Shown: positions 17,006-26,550, counted from the first letter of the stretch. The stretch: 64,000 nucleotides of DNA from Mucilaginibacter endophyticus (GCF_003351025.1 NZ_QPCG01000011.1:1-64000), one strand, 5' to 3'. Translations and numbers: made by a program. Notes: generated from the sequence alone by a model not told the origin.

Positions 17006-17992
17006 ATGAACATCAAATATTCAGTTCTCGACCTGGCGACAGTCATCCAGGGACATACCATCGCGGACAGTTTTAATTATAGTGTGGCCAACGCGCAACA
17101 GGCAGAAGCTTTGGGCTATACGCGTTACTGGTTTGCCGAGCACCATAACATGGTGAGCGTCGCCAGTTCGGCCACCAGTTTGCTGATCGGGCATATCGCC
17201 GGCAAGACATCTACGATCCGGGTCGGTTCGGGCGGCATCATGCTGCCCAACCATTCACCGCTGGTAGTGGCCGAGCAGTTCGGTACGCTGGAAACGCTTT
17301 ATCCCGGCCGCATCGACCTCGGTTTGGGCCGGGCCCCGGGCAGCGACCAGGCAACGGCATTGGCCATCCGTGGTGAAAATATGAATGCAGCCTTTCATTT
17401 TCCGCATGATGTGGCATCTTTGCAGCATTACTTTGCGGGCGATCATCCGAATGGAGTGAGCGCGGTTCCCGGAGAAGGCTTGGATATACCCATCTGGATA
17501 CTTGGTTCCAGCCTGGACAGCGCCAGGCTGGCGGCCGCCAAAGGCCTGCCTTATGCTTTCGCCAGCCATTTTGCACCGGCCCAGTTTTTACAAGCCATGG
17601 AACTTTACAGGAAGACATTTAAGCCCTCCCGGCACTTATCCGAACCCTACGTCATCGCCTGCGTCAACGTAGTAGCGGCTGACACGGACGCAGAAGCGCA
17701 TAACCTGGCCACTTCCCTGCAACAATTGTTCAAGGGCATCGTCACCGGCAGGAGGCAACCTTTACCGCCGCCGGTGGAAAGCATGGACGGCATCTGGAGC
17801 GCTGCCGAACGCGAAGCGGCCATGCAGATGCTGGCTTATTCCTTCTTTGGCAGCAAAGAAACGGTTCAGGCGCAATTAAATGATTTTATCAGCCGCACGG
17901 GCATCAATGAATTAATGGCCACATCGCATCTCTACGATCAGCAGGCTAGATTAAAATCCTACCGGTTACTGGCGGAAGCATTAAATGCTTAA
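17006..17992 (+). CDS. LLM-class flavin-dependent oxidoreductase (bacterial luciferase-like)
   Basis: A 328-residue luciferase-like monooxygenase family protein of the MsnO8-like branch. Visible landmarks are YWFAEHHNM near residue 45, GSGGIMLPNHSPLVVAEQFGTLETLYPGRIDLGLGRAPG, and IWILGSS. The family uses reduced FMN or F420. It starts eight bases after the Old Yellow Enzyme stop. Substrate unknown; the context suggests detoxification. Confidence 0.9.
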   Translation: MNIKYSVLDLATVIQGHTIADSFNYSVANAQQAEALGYTRYWFAEHHNMVSVASSATSLLIGHIAGKTSTIRVGSGGIMLPNHSPLVVAEQFGTLETLYPGRIDLGLGRAPGSDQATALAIRGENMNAAFHFPHDVASLQHYFAGDHPNGVSAVPGEGLDIPIWILGSSLDSARLAAAKGLPYAFASHFAPAQFLQAMELYRKTFKPSRHLSEPYVIACVNVVAADTDAEAHNLATSLQQLFKGIVTGRRQPLPPPVESMDGIWSAAEREAAMQMLAYSFFGSKETVQAQLNDFISRTGINELMATSHLYDQQARLKSYRLLAEALNA

Positions 17993-18001
17993 CTAGGGGG
18001 T

Positions 18002-18190
18002 ATGGGAGAACCCAAAAAAACTGGAACTGATCATCGAGGCGCGCGTGAAGCTCAAAGCGCGTTTCGAAGAGCAGATGCAGGCCACGGCTTCAGTGGCCGA
18101 TGAGCAGCCAAAAGGCTTCGGACCGTCGAACCGGCACAATATGCCTAGCATCCCGATGAATAGTGCAGGCTTTACAGGAGAAGTTTTTTG
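18002..18190 (+). pseudogene. 5' fragment of a sulfite oxidase-like molybdopterin oxidoreductase
   Basis: After ATG at 18002 the frame shifts in a run of seven A. In the adjusted frame it reads KKLELIIEARVKLKARFEEQ and then GFGPSNRHNMPSIP, which resembles the N-terminus of Bacteroidota molybdopterin-dependent oxidoreductases. The match stops near 18170 and the catalytic domain is absent. A frameshift plus 3' truncation means no function. Confidence 0.5.
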
Positions 18191-18193
18191 CTG

Positions 18194-18410
18194 CTATTCG
18201 GCTTTTTTATAAAAGAGTTTAAAGTAATGCGCCCAGTTTTTACCATCTGTCGACTTCTCTCAATTTTCCGATATGATGTCTTGATCATGGTTGACTTCAG
18301 CTGTAAAGCGTTGCCTAAATTTGGACACATTACGCCATAGCTTCCAAATATCGTTTTCAACACTCACTTCATATACGCGGGGAGGTTGTTGGTCATCCAT
18401 ATACAAAACG
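18194..18410 (-). pseudogene. 3' remnant of a small conserved protein
   Basis: On the minus strand the frame reads YTVLYMDDQ, RVYEVSVENDIWKLWRN, then a TGA at the position of an expected Trp, then EKSTDGKNWAHYFKLFYKKAE and a TAG at 18194-18196. The text resembles small calycin-like stress proteins (DUF1579-like). The 5' part is missing. It faces the SplB-like remnant. Confidence 0.5.
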
Positions 18411-18433
18411 GTGTAATTCTGCGCAACTTTATC

Positions 18434-19468
18434 ATGACCGATAAACCATATCGCCCAAACGCACGGGGGCGGGAGATCCTGGCCAAATATCCCGGCGCTA
18501 AACTGATCGAGGTTCGAACCCACAACGAGATTCCTGAGCTGTTCGGGTTTGCCGGTCAAGTCGAAGACTGCTTGTACAACAAAAATTAGACACTGATCCT
18601 CGGCAGTAAACATGTGCTCAGCGCCAGACCCAATACGTGAAGCCCGCACTGGGTCGCGCCTCCCCAGTCTAATGGTGGCACAATGTCGTGTTCGTATTGT
18701 TATGTACCGCGGCGGAAAGGCTACGCGTCCCCATGACCCTATTCATAAATATTGAAAAGATCATGGGATACCCGGAGCGACATGCAGCCCGTCAGGACAG
18801 GAAGCTGCTTCCTGCCCTGACAGACCCGGAATTTTAGGTTTACGAAATCGTTGAAAACGGGGATTGTTCGGCAGACGCCACCATCTGTGATAATGTTAAA
18901 GACCTGGTTCATTTGTTCCGGCGGCTCGATAAAGCCAAGCTTACTTTCGCTAACAAATTCGTAAACCGTGAATTGCTGAATTATGATCCGCAGCGCAAAA
19001 CGCGCATTGGTTTCAGTCTTATGCCACACCAGATGCCGAAACTGGTTGATGTACGCACCACACCGTGTGTGAGCGGATCGCTGTGATGAAAGATTTCTTA
19101 ATGCAGGTTACGAAGTTAATATATCCTTTGCTCCAGTCATTTTCTATGAAGGCTGGCCGGAAGACTGGCACAGGCTGTTACAGAAACTGGATGACCAGCT
19201 TGCTACGCCTGTCAAACAGTAACTGGAGGCAGAGATTATATTTTTAACACATAACCAGCACTTAGCTGAGGTTAATAAGAGCTGGCATCCCAAAGGAGAG
19301 GAAGTGCTTTCGCGACCCGATATTCAGCAGGTCAAATACAGCCAAACCGGTCAGCGTAACGTGCGCTGTAAAAATAACATTAAACGTGAACTTGTCAGAG
19401 AATTAGTGGGTTTATGCGCGGAAATGATCACTCACTGCACTATCCGTTATGCTTTCTTAAACCATTAG
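18434..19468 (+). pseudogene. Decayed SplB-like (spore photoproduct lyase family) radical SAM protein
   Basis: The whole gene can be followed. It has an N-terminus with LIEVRTHNEIPELFG, a radical SAM site reading GTMSCSYCYVPRRKGYASP (first Cys of CX3CX2C replaced by Gly), then VYEIVENGDCSADATICDN, FANKFVNRELLNYDPQRKTR, FAPVIFYEGWPEDW and a C-terminus IKRELVRELVGL. Stops occur at 18587 (TAG), 18638 (TGA), 18835 (TAG) and 19220 (TAA), with about three frameshifts. Members of this family in Bacteroidota are of uncertain function; true SplB repairs UV-induced spore photoproduct. This copy is dead. Confidence 0.8.
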
Positions 19469-19529
19469 TTTCACTCAATTTATCAGTAAAATACTGTCGA
19501 GACTTTAATTTGAGCATAATCAATATGCG

Positions 19530-19859
19530 TTACCAGGCTGCCGGGTTATTTCGTATCCCGCTTAACAGTTCGATCAATTCGTTTACCTCTTCGGCGTCCA
19601 GCCCCGCGGCTCCGGAAGCATAGCTGAATAATTTGTCAGGCAACTCAAATTTCAATGTTCCGAGATAATCGGGATCATTAACTACTTCCAGTAATTCTTC
19701 GTTCTGCCGGGATTTTAGCTGTTTTGGGGTAGCAAATCCAGGGTCTCTGAAAATAGTGTAGCTTTTGGTGATCACGGTATGGCCATTCAAATGAGCCAGG
19801 GTATCCGGGAGCACCATCACTTTACGGTTGGTATGTAATGTCAGGAATAATGGGGCCAT
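19530..19859 (-). CDS. Conserved hypothetical protein
   Basis: A 109-residue soluble protein with an intact frame: MAPLFLTLHTNRKVMVLP, then HTVITKSYTIF, and an acidic helical C-terminus DAEEVNELIELLSGI. No family recognised. It is intact amid decayed neighbours, which suggests it is maintained. Confidence 0.5.
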   Translation of the reverse strand: MAPLFLTLHTNRKVMVLPDTLAHLNGHTVITKSYTIFRDPGFATPKQLKSRQNEELLEVVNDPDYLGTLKFELPDKLFSYASGAAGLDAEEVNELIELLSGIRNNPAAW

Positions 19860-19992
19860 GATGGTAAATTATAAGATCGGTGGACCGAATATTGTGCCAA
19901 TCGCGCAGCTCAATTGACTTTTTTTACAACCTGTGAGGATTTTTGGAACAGCCTTTGCACGATGAGATGATCATTTACCTAAAAAAAATAAA

Positions 19993-20151
19993 ATGAGATC
20001 ACTTTTGTACATCATAGCAGTTATCCTGGTTATAGGATGGGCTATCGGAACATTCGCTTATGCAGCCGGCGGGCTGATCCACGTATTGTTGGTTATTGCA
20101 ATTATTTCGTTGATCCTGGGATTCCTCAGAAGGGATACCACTGTAGTCTAA
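19993..20151 (+). CDS. Small lmo0937-family membrane protein
   Basis: A 52-residue protein with two hydrophobic segments (LLYIIAVILVIGWAIGTF and LIHVLLVIAIISLILGFL) and a short charged tail, the pattern of the lmo0937/DUF5670 family common in Bacteroidota. Function unknown, often near stress genes. A hairpin terminator follows. Confidence 0.75.
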   Translation: MRSLLYIIAVILVIGWAIGTFAYAAGGLIHVLLVIAIISLILGFLRRDTTVV

Positions 20152-20170
20152 TGTATCAACCCTTGCAGAT

Positions 20171-20192
20171 AGCCCGGCTGAGCAGCCGGGCT
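20171..20192 (+). terminator. Hairpin terminator
   Basis: A perfect nine-base stem AGCCCGGCT / AGCCGGGCT around loop GAGC, 20 bases after the small membrane protein gene. The T-tract is weak. Confidence 0.6.
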
Positions 20193-20193
20193 A

Positions 20194-20448
20194 TTGGTTT
20201 ATATATCTTTGGCTAATTATCTCATCAGCATTACTTTAGGTTGGAAATTGTATCACTGTGAGGTAGGGGAATACCCCCATCATGATGAAAACCGCTGCCG
20301 TTACCGCGTTTATGAGGATGAGAAATTGGTTGCCAGCTTTGAACCGGACGCTCAGGATGATCTTCAGGTATGCAAGAATACGGCAGGCTTAGTAGATGAG
20401 TTGCTTCATTTACTGGCTGACCAGATCGAAGCGAAACTAAAGAATTAG
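20194..20448 (+). CDS. Small hypothetical protein
   Basis: An 84-residue frame. The part from about residue 17 (WKLYHCEVGEYPHH, then YRVYEDEKLVASFEPD) to the end looks like a real small soluble protein with a beta-hairpin and a C-terminal helix (LVDELLHLLADQIEAKL). The first 16 residues overlap the terminator region and may not be translated. Confidence 0.45.
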   Translation: MVYISLANYLISITLGWKLYHCEVGEYPHHDENRCRYRVYEDEKLVASFEPDAQDDLQVCKNTAGLVDELLHLLADQIEAKLKN

Positions 20449-20641
20449 AACTGGAGGTCGACTTGTTTAAAATGCCAATGGAGATTCTGGCCATGGTGAT
20501 CCGGAAGATATCGTAATGTCGCAAGCGTTACGAAAGGCATTACCAGGCAAGGGCAAAAATGCACTCGTACTGACCTGATTTTTTCTTTTCTTACACAATC
20601 AACCTTGAGGTCCGGAATCTGTTATACCTAAAAAAAGCTTT

Positions 20642-20869
20642 ATGAAAAATATATTCAAACACCCCAAAAATGGACTCGTCCTGCCTGCCGTCTTATTCAC
20701 GGCGACTGCCGCAGGAATAGCCATCTGGTATTACTTCCATCAAAAAAATGCAGCGATAATAGTAAATCTGCCAGCCAGCCAAGAATATCTTGATCGTCGT
20801 AACGCAAAAGCTAAAAAGCACAAAACCGATGTCGCCGAATTAAAAAATATCATCCCTGGGCATGCTTGA
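20642..20869 (+). CDS. Small single-pass membrane protein
   Basis: A 75-residue protein: a basic start MKNIFKHPKNG, a hydrophobic helix at residues 12-32 (LVLPAVLFTATAAGIAIWYYF) and a charged Lys/Arg-rich tail. No family recognised. Confidence 0.5.
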   Translation: MKNIFKHPKNGLVLPAVLFTATAAGIAIWYYFHQKNAAIIVNLPASQEYLDRRNAKAKKHKTDVAELKNIIPGHA

Positions 20870-20901
20870 GCAGCCTTTCATGATCAAACCATTAAACAGG
20901 C

Positions 20902-21360
20902 ATGAACCAAACGGAAAAAACGCTGCTCTGCGGCTTCATGGGAACAAATATCATGACGCTGTCCAGCGCAATGATGTCTTTGATATTTAATGAAAACTTT
21001 AAGGAGCCCGGGCACCTGGCTACTTTGATCGGTCGGCTCGCGCCTGCGCTCTCAAAAAAAGCGAGGCAGCTGGCAGGCTGGGGAGCGCATTATGCCATGG
21101 GAGTAGTTTTCGCAGCGGTGTATGTCGAGTTATGGGAAACCGGCAAAATCAGGCATACGATCAGGAACGGCATTATTCTTGGTGCAGTCAGTGGCATAGC
21201 CGGGTTGCTGATCTGGAAAGGGACCTTCAAAGCTCATCCATTTCCTCCCCGGATGAAATATGACCATTATTACCTGCAACGCATTCCGGCACATATCGTT
21301 TTCGCGGTTTTTGCAACGATCACCTACCGGCTAATCCAAAAAAAGGAAAGTAGCAATTGA
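20902..21360 (+). CDS. Hypothetical integral membrane protein
   Basis: A 152-residue protein with about four hydrophobic segments: TLLCGFMGTNIMTLSSAMMS, HYAMGVVFAAVYVELW, GIILGAVSGIAGLLIW, and AHIVFAVFATITYRLI. The repeated Gly-rich helices suggest a small helical-bundle membrane protein. It lies 32 bases after the preceding small membrane gene. Confidence 0.6.
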   Translation: MNQTEKTLLCGFMGTNIMTLSSAMMSLIFNENFKEPGHLATLIGRLAPALSKKARQLAGWGAHYAMGVVFAAVYVELWETGKIRHTIRNGIILGAVSGIAGLLIWKGTFKAHPFPPRMKYDHYYLQRIPAHIVFAVFATITYRLIQKKESSN

Positions 21361-21469
21361 ACCATTATCTCAGGTACATCGTCTGGGATGCACACAAATT
21401 CACGGTCCTGGATCTGCGGGGTAGATTTTTTGAGCGACGGCTATTCCGCAACGATCAATTCAGGGGGGG

Positions 21470-21603
21470 ATGGAGGACAGCTTTTTTCTTATGTCCGCAA
21501 GATTTTGTTCACAACTCAGAAGCCTTGCTCTCAATACTTCGATTTCACTGATCAGTAATTGTTATTCTATGGACAGTAACTCGTATTCATTTGTTGTGGT
21601 CAT
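21470..21603 (-). pseudogene. Small coiled-coil protein with an in-frame TAA
   Basis: From the ATG at 21603 on the minus strand the frame reads MTTTNEYELLSIE, then TAA, then QLLISEIEVLRARLL and a heptad pattern to about SSI. There is no frameshift. The family is not recognised. The stop could replace Lys, Glu or Gln. Confidence 0.45.
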
Positions 21604-21990
21604 CAGAATTGTATTTTAAAGTTTTAAATCTAATCAAATTACGCCTGTCACCAGTTGGAGCGCAGACAGCGAACGCCCCGGAATTTTTTTGTGGCAGCCA
21701 TGAAAGAACAACTTGAAAACTTGGGGTCTTGGAATCCTGATCATCCCGGACATATCAGATTTGCCACAGAAGCATAATTTTTGGCTTGGCCGTGAGGTGG
21801 TGTCCAATTTGCAAATCATTAAAAAGAATGAATAGGTTCTCTTATCAGATTTAAGCGTCTAATTGGTGAAGACATTAGACAAAAATATTTTTAAATTCCT
21901 TCATTAATCAGAAATTGAAGGGTTTTTCCAATGTTGGCTGCAAACCTGCACGCAAACAAATTATTCCTCCAATACCTTACTCAGAAAAAA
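21604..21990. other. Gene-poor stretch
   Basis: A short plus-strand frame from 21700 reads MKEQLENLGSWNPDHPGHIRF before a stop. It may be a fragment of a decayed gene. Nothing else is seen. Confidence 0.25.
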
Positions 21991-22242
21991 ATGATGAACG
22001 AGTCAACAAACAAATTGCCCTAAGAAGAAAAAGCACCGGACATTAAAGAAGGAAATTTCGAAACCGATTCGGTAACTGAGGCTGGTAATGATATTGATAG
22101 TATGGCTGTTGGATAAGGGAATATTGACCGGGGAGATGCTTAAGAAACACCGGGTGAGGATAATAAAACTATTGACAGCGAACAGGGTTGCGGGCATAAA
22201 CTTAAGAACCAGAATACTCCTCGCAAACGCATCCGCAGCTAA
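21991..22242 (+). pseudogene. Small acidic protein gene with three in-frame TAA codons
   Basis: From ATG 21991 a single frame of 84 codons reads as a coherent acidic, low-complexity protein (APDIKEGNFETDSVTEAGND, then NIDRGD, ending TPRKRIRS), with TAA codons after LP, after MAVG and after GDA. No frameshift is needed. At each stop a Gln would fit (CAA to TAA). The 3' end overlaps the next minus-strand gene. Confidence 0.6.
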
Positions 22243-22453
22243 TATTTAGAATGGTTTTACAAACTTCATCTGATGGCGACAGTTGATTTTCATTGGCGTA
22301 ATGTTCTAGCAGATTTTGAAGCTCGGATATGTATGCTTGTATCTCAGGAAAATTAAGCCAGGCTGACAAGATTTTTAGTTCATTATTATCTAATGCACCC
22401 AGAACATAGGCTTCTAAATAGCCGGATTGTATGATGTCTTCTATATTAGTCAT
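22202..22453 (-). CDS. Small anti-sigma-factor-like protein
   Basis: An 83-residue protein that opens NIEDIIQSGYLEAYVLGALDNNE and continues with a PEIQAYISELQNLLEHYA helix. This matches the N-terminal sigma-binding part of FecR/RskA-like anti-sigma factors in Bacteroidota. The transmembrane helix and periplasmic part are missing. The C-terminus is Cys-rich (SCGCVCEEYS). No sigma factor gene is adjacent. It may be a truncated gene or a small cytosolic regulator. Confidence 0.5.
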   Translation of the reverse strand: MTNIEDIIQSGYLEAYVLGALDNNELKILSAWLNFPEIQAYISELQNLLEHYANENQLSPSDEVCKTILNISCGCVCEEYSGS

Positions 22454-22526
22454 ATGGTTTAGCTAAGTAATAAAAATAGATTCATAATATTTTTATAATT
22501 CAGCTTTGTTAGTGATTTGCTACAAA

Positions 22527-22790
22527 TTAGCAATTACAGGATTTTGATACAATTGGCAGTTGATGATTATGATGACTCTCTTCATCACACCGGACAAGTT
22601 CCGATACTGAGATCTCCAGCACCTTTGCGATTTCTATAAGCCGTGCAAGTGTTAACTTTACATTTCCCAACTCGATTTTGCTGAACGAGTTTTGTGAAAT
22701 ATTGAGTTTGTATGCCACATAATATTGGCTGTAATTTTTTTTTATTCTGATTTCTTTTATGCGCCCGGCAACCACTTGTTCTGTTAGCAT
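22527..22790 (-). CDS. XRE-family helix-turn-helix regulator
   Basis: An 87-residue HTH_3 protein. The HTH reads IKEIRIKKNYSQYYVAYKLN, then SQNSFSKIELG, and continues with LARLIEIAKVLEISVSELV. The tail is His/Cys-rich (ESHHNHQLPIVSKSCNC), a possible metal-binding feature. The same YSQxYLAxxL...QNxYSK pattern occurs at 38567 and 39848. Confidence 0.8.
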   Translation of the reverse strand: MLTEQVVAGRIKEIRIKKNYSQYYVAYKLNISQNSFSKIELGNVKLTLARLIEIAKVLEISVSELVRCDEESHHNHQLPIVSKSCNC

Positions 22791-23208
22791 TATGTGTTTG
22801 TAGATAGTAACTAACTTACGGAGTACTCCATTTAGAGGTTTTCAAATATTATACACCTAATAGTGGTAAATGACATCTAAAACCTATGCCACTGGAGCGC
22901 TTACAAATTAAGCTCTGCTAGCAAGAAGCTATCAACATTACACCATACGCTTAATCGTCGGTACAAGTCCAATGATAGTCTCAGTTCCGAACTTGCAAAA
23001 CTGCTTTCGGCAGCACCGGTCATAAACTCACGTGTCTTCCGCGCAGTTTTTGTTATTTTGTCGTGTTAATCTTCCCATCCCCGCACAGTTTCAATCCCGG
23101 GACGGTTATATTTTGTTAAAAGGCAAGCCATAACTTCATAATTATCCGGATCTATTTCTAAACCAAATAACAGCAAAAACTGATGTATAGCAAAGCTTAG
23201 GAGACTCC
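22791..23208. other. Gene-poor stretch
   Basis: On the minus strand a frame ending at 23066 reads AIHQFLLLFGLEIDPDNYEV and then NRPGIETVRGWED. It may be a small gene or the tail of one, but the start is unclear. Nothing else seen. Confidence 0.25.
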
Positions 23209-23520
23209 CTAACTTCCTGCTATCGGCGACCCGAAAATACCTACGGCCAGTTCTGCCCAGAGGAGGAACAGGATAATGAGTACCGCGGCGCAAATGATCA
23301 GGCGCTGCCTGGCGTTCCGGTATTTTCTCATCACCGCTTCGCAGATAAGCCCGGTTCCGAAAAGTAAGAATGCTGCCACCAGAAAATCTAAGGTTGTCCA
23401 TTCGATTTCGGTAGTTAAGCACATTGCGATTAATGGAACCATCAGCAGAATAGTTGCTAAAGCTATAATAATAAGCAGTCTTAGGTTTTTGTGGGTTCCA
23501 AGGTTTAATTCAGATCTCAT
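23209..23520 (-). CDS. Small membrane protein, three predicted helices
   Basis: A 103-residue protein with hydrophobic segments at about residues 14-34 (LLIIIALATILLMVPLIAM), 43-60 (LDFLVAAFLLFGTGLICEA) and 73-95 (LIICAAVLIILFLLWAELAVGIFG). The pattern is that of a conserved, uncharacterised bacterial membrane protein family. Confidence 0.65.
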   Translation of the reverse strand: MRSELNLGTHKNLRLLIIIALATILLMVPLIAMCLTTEIEWTTLDFLVAAFLLFGTGLICEAVMRKYRNARQRLIICAAVLIILFLLWAELAVGIFGSPIAGS

Positions 23521-23743
23521 ACGGAATTTATATTTAAAGTACTTTGATTTACAAAGTAAATTAATTCGTTTTTTATTTACAATGATTTATTTCAAATAAA
23601 TATAAGCTAGAGATCGGGGATATAAGGACAGGGCGTGATCCAATAGCGCTTGCAACTCGTTGTATAATTGTTAAAAGTTTAACAGTAAAATTATTAACTA
23701 TTAACAAAGAAACTTAAATGTATTAAACCTGAGAAAGGAAATT

Positions 23744-23972
23744 ATGACGGGATTATTTGTTCTGTCAGTAAGCTGAATAATGGCTTGTAACGGCGACCAA
23801 TCGGCTAAGGGAGGGGGATACGGCTCAAACTAAACGGGATGCGTCATCAAGCATCGATACTTCCAAAACTACCACTACTACCGGCGATGCCTCTACCATT
23901 GATAACCGTGCGTCCGGAGGTACTAAAACAAAAAAAGCTGATACCATCAAAACTAACATTACCCATTGGTGA
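23744..23972 (+). pseudogene. Decayed small lipoprotein
   Basis: From ATG 23744 the frame gives LFVLSVS, TGA, IMACNGDQSAK: a signal peptide with a lipobox (IMAC) interrupted by a stop where Trp or Arg may have been. A one-base shift near 23815 leads to a Thr/Ser/Asp-rich tail, SSIDTSKTTTTTGDASTIDN, ending at TGA 23970. It is non-functional. Confidence 0.55.
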
Positions 23973-24710
23973 CCATGCCACAGGCTCAATGGGATTAACC
24001 AGTAGAACTTAACAGCTTCTGTAACTTATCGCTATTCACTACTGATTCTCGCCATTTGGCGAGGCCTTGTTTAAATGTACTAAGAAGCCAGGCCTTGCGC
24101 CCGGCTTTTTATGAAATAAACGAATAAAAAATGGATGTTAGATGTTTCCTATTACTTGGGATCATCTGCAATAATCTTGCCATTCGTAATAGAACACGAA
24201 TCGTTAACATTCAGGCGGCCAACCTGTTTGCCAACGCTTAAAAACTACCATAATGTTGATGATGTTTTGGACAATAAAGCCCTGCCAGGAGGCATTCAAC
24301 TGCATTGCACCACGCGTCAACGCTCCGGGTTCCATTTCGCAGCCAGCCTTCCTGCTACTCGCGCAAAAATGTGAGGCGGCAAGCTCCTCACTGTTTTGCT
24401 TTTTTCAACCGCGCGATTGGCCGCTTCTTTTTCTATTCCATAAAAGCTCTGAAAAAGCACGGAAACTGTGCATCATAATTCTAATATATTTTCAACGATA
24501 ACGGATAAAAAGGGCAGCGATGGCATTGCCCGCGATCGGAAAGAATGCCGTCGTATACGCAAAAGCTGGCATGGGATATGAACCATGACCGCCGTCCAGA
24601 CTTGTTATAAATCGACCGTTTACAAACATAAGTTGTAAAGTCGGGTTGTACTGATAGCATTTGATCCTTCCGGCCCCGGCGGGGAGCTATTCCCATTTGC
24701 GACAGCTCCC
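23973..24710. other. Long region without a recognised gene
   Basis: Two possible hairpin terminators on the plus strand: an imperfect one at about 24085-24110 (AAGCC / GGCTT, then TTTT) and one at 24372-24392 (GTGAGG / CCTCAC) followed by TGTTTTGCTTTTTT. Short open frames here show no protein-like pattern. The leader of the transaldolase gene probably starts in the right half. Confidence 0.35.
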
Positions 24711-25808
24711 ATGGCAGAAAATAAAGTGAAGCAGATCCACGACCACAAGCAAAGCATTTGGCTGGATTTCATTGACCGTAAGATCATGAATACCGGCAAA
24801 CTCCGTCAGATGATCGATGAGGATGGCCTTCGTGGCGTGACCTCCAACCCGGCGATTTTTGAGAAGGCCATATCCTCGAGTTCGGACTATGACGCCGATA
24901 TTAAAGCGAAGGCGGACACTTCGCTCAGCAACGAAGAACTGTTCTTCGAACTGGCTATTGCTGATATTCAGCAGGCAGCCGGCCTGTTCGATCACGTTTA
25001 CAACGACGATGTGGTGGGCGCCGATGGTTATGTAAGCCTGGAGGTTTCCCCCGCGCTGGCCCTGGACACCGAAGCAACGATCCGCCAGGCCAAGGACCTG
25101 TGGCAACGGGTGGACCGTAAAAATGTGATGATCAAGATACCCGGCACCTTGCCTGGCTTGGCGGCAATACGGGAAGTTATTGCTGACGGCATAAACGTCA
25201 ATGTCACACTGATCTTCGGGCTGGAGCGTTATGAGGCGGTTGTCGAAGCTTACCTTTCCGGTTTGGAAGACCGGCTCGCGAAGGGAGAGCCGCTCAGCCA
25301 GATCGCCTCGGTCGCCAGTTTTTTCCTAAGCCGCATCGATGTGCTCATCGATCCGCAACTCGAGGAAAAAGGCTTGAAAGACCTGAAGGGCGAGGTAGCA
25401 ATCGCTTCGGCAAAAAAGGCTTATGAGATTTATCTACGGATATTCCACTCCGCGCGCTGGCAGAAGCTGGCCGACGCGGGTGCCAAACCGCAGCGTCTGC
25501 TGTGGGCCAGCACCGGTAGCAAAGACCCGTCTGCCCGGGATACTAAATATATGGAGGCATTGATCGGACCTGATACGGTCAACACCGCGCCGCTGGAAAC
25601 CATTGACGCCTTTCGCGATCATGGTGTGGTGAATGATACCCTGGAATCTGGATTGAACTTGGCGGACAATACGCTGAACCAGCTGCACCATGCCGGTATC
25701 GATCTGCAGCAAGTCACGGCGCAGCTGGAAGAAGAAGCCATTGAAAAGTTCAACCAGCCTTTCAAAAAAATGCTGGCTGCCATTGCTGAAAAGCGCGCCA
25801 GCTGGTGA
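24711..25808 (+). CDS. tal: Transaldolase
   Basis: A 365-residue enzyme of the long transaldolase class. It shows IWLDFIDRKI, GVTSNPAIFEKAI, the Schiff-base Lys region VMIKIPGTLPGLAAI, NVNVTLIFGLERYEAV and WASTGSKDPSARDTKYMEALIG. It transfers a dihydroxyacetone unit in the pentose phosphate pathway. It stands alone, convergent with the TlpA-like gene. Confidence 0.93.
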   Translation: MAENKVKQIHDHKQSIWLDFIDRKIMNTGKLRQMIDEDGLRGVTSNPAIFEKAISSSSDYDADIKAKADTSLSNEELFFELAIADIQQAAGLFDHVYNDDVVGADGYVSLEVSPALALDTEATIRQAKDLWQRVDRKNVMIKIPGTLPGLAAIREVIADGINVNVTLIFGLERYEAVVEAYLSGLEDRLAKGEPLSQIASVASFFLSRIDVLIDPQLEEKGLKDLKGEVAIASAKKAYEIYLRIFHSARWQKLADAGAKPQRLLWASTGSKDPSARDTKYMEALIGPDTVNTAPLETIDAFRDHGVVNDTLESGLNLADNTLNQLHHAGIDLQQVTAQLEEEAIEKFNQPFKKMLAAIAEKRASW

Positions 25809-25860
25809 AACGCTTGACTGACAGGCATGACCGGCAATTTTTGAATGGTTTTTGATAGGT

Positions 25861-26550
25861 TTACTGGCGATACGCCTTATCGATCACTGCATTTAGCAGA
25901 TCGAATATATGTTCATCATAGTTTGCCGCGAAAGCAACTTTGCCATCCTTGCCGATCACAAAGCTGGTCGGCCAGGAACTGACCTGGTAAACTTTATCCA
26001 CTTCGCGGGAGGAGGGCAGGATGGTATAAGCGAAGCGGTGCTCCTTTAAAAATCCGGTGACGGCATTCTGGTCATTGAAGGTCAGTGCCAGGAAGACAAT
26101 ATCCTTACCCTGGTAATTTTCCACCAGCTTATTCAGCTCTGGCATTTCCGCGTTACAGGGCGGACAACTGGTGAACCAAAAATTGAGGACGGCGACTTTG
26201 CCTTTGAGCGCGCTCAGCGTCCATGATTTTCCTGTAAGGTCTTTTAAGGTGAAATCAGGCGCCGCCTGACCCCTCATCGCCTGCATGGCCTGGCGTTGCT
26301 TTTGGCCCATTTCTTCCAGTTGTTTGGCCATTTCCGGCGTCATCCGCAACAGGTGCATGACATGATTCTTGTCGTCCTCCTCGTTATGCTGGAACAGGAT
26401 ACGTTCGCCGTTCCAGGCTTTTTTCACACTGTCCAGCTTGTCCGGGCCGATCTCCTTGCCATCGGGTAAAATGAACTTATTAACTCTCATTTGCGCTTCT
26501 GCGGCTACGGCCAGTAAAAGGCCAGTTAATAAACTGATGGATTTTTTCAT
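25861..26550 (-). CDS. TlpA-like thiol-disulfide oxidoreductase
   Basis: A 229-residue exported redoxin. A signal peptide (ISLLTGLLLAVAAEA) precedes about 75 residues of unknown structure, then the thioredoxin-like domain APDFTLKDLTGKSWTLS with active site CPPC in NFWFTSCPPCNAEMPEL and cis-Pro in VSSWPTSFVIG. It should act in the periplasm on disulfides. It is divergent from a two-component system whose promoter region holds repeated GTGTTAAC sites, so the pair may be co-regulated. Confidence 0.88.
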   Translation of the reverse strand: MKKSISLLTGLLLAVAAEAQMRVNKFILPDGKEIGPDKLDSVKKAWNGERILFQHNEEDDKNHVMHLLRMTPEMAKQLEEMGQKQRQAMQAMRGQAAPDFTLKDLTGKSWTLSALKGKVAVLNFWFTSCPPCNAEMPELNKLVENYQGKDIVFLALTFNDQNAVTGFLKEHRFAYTILPSSREVDKVYQVSSWPTSFVIGKDGKVAFAANYDEHIFDLLNAVIDKAYRQ

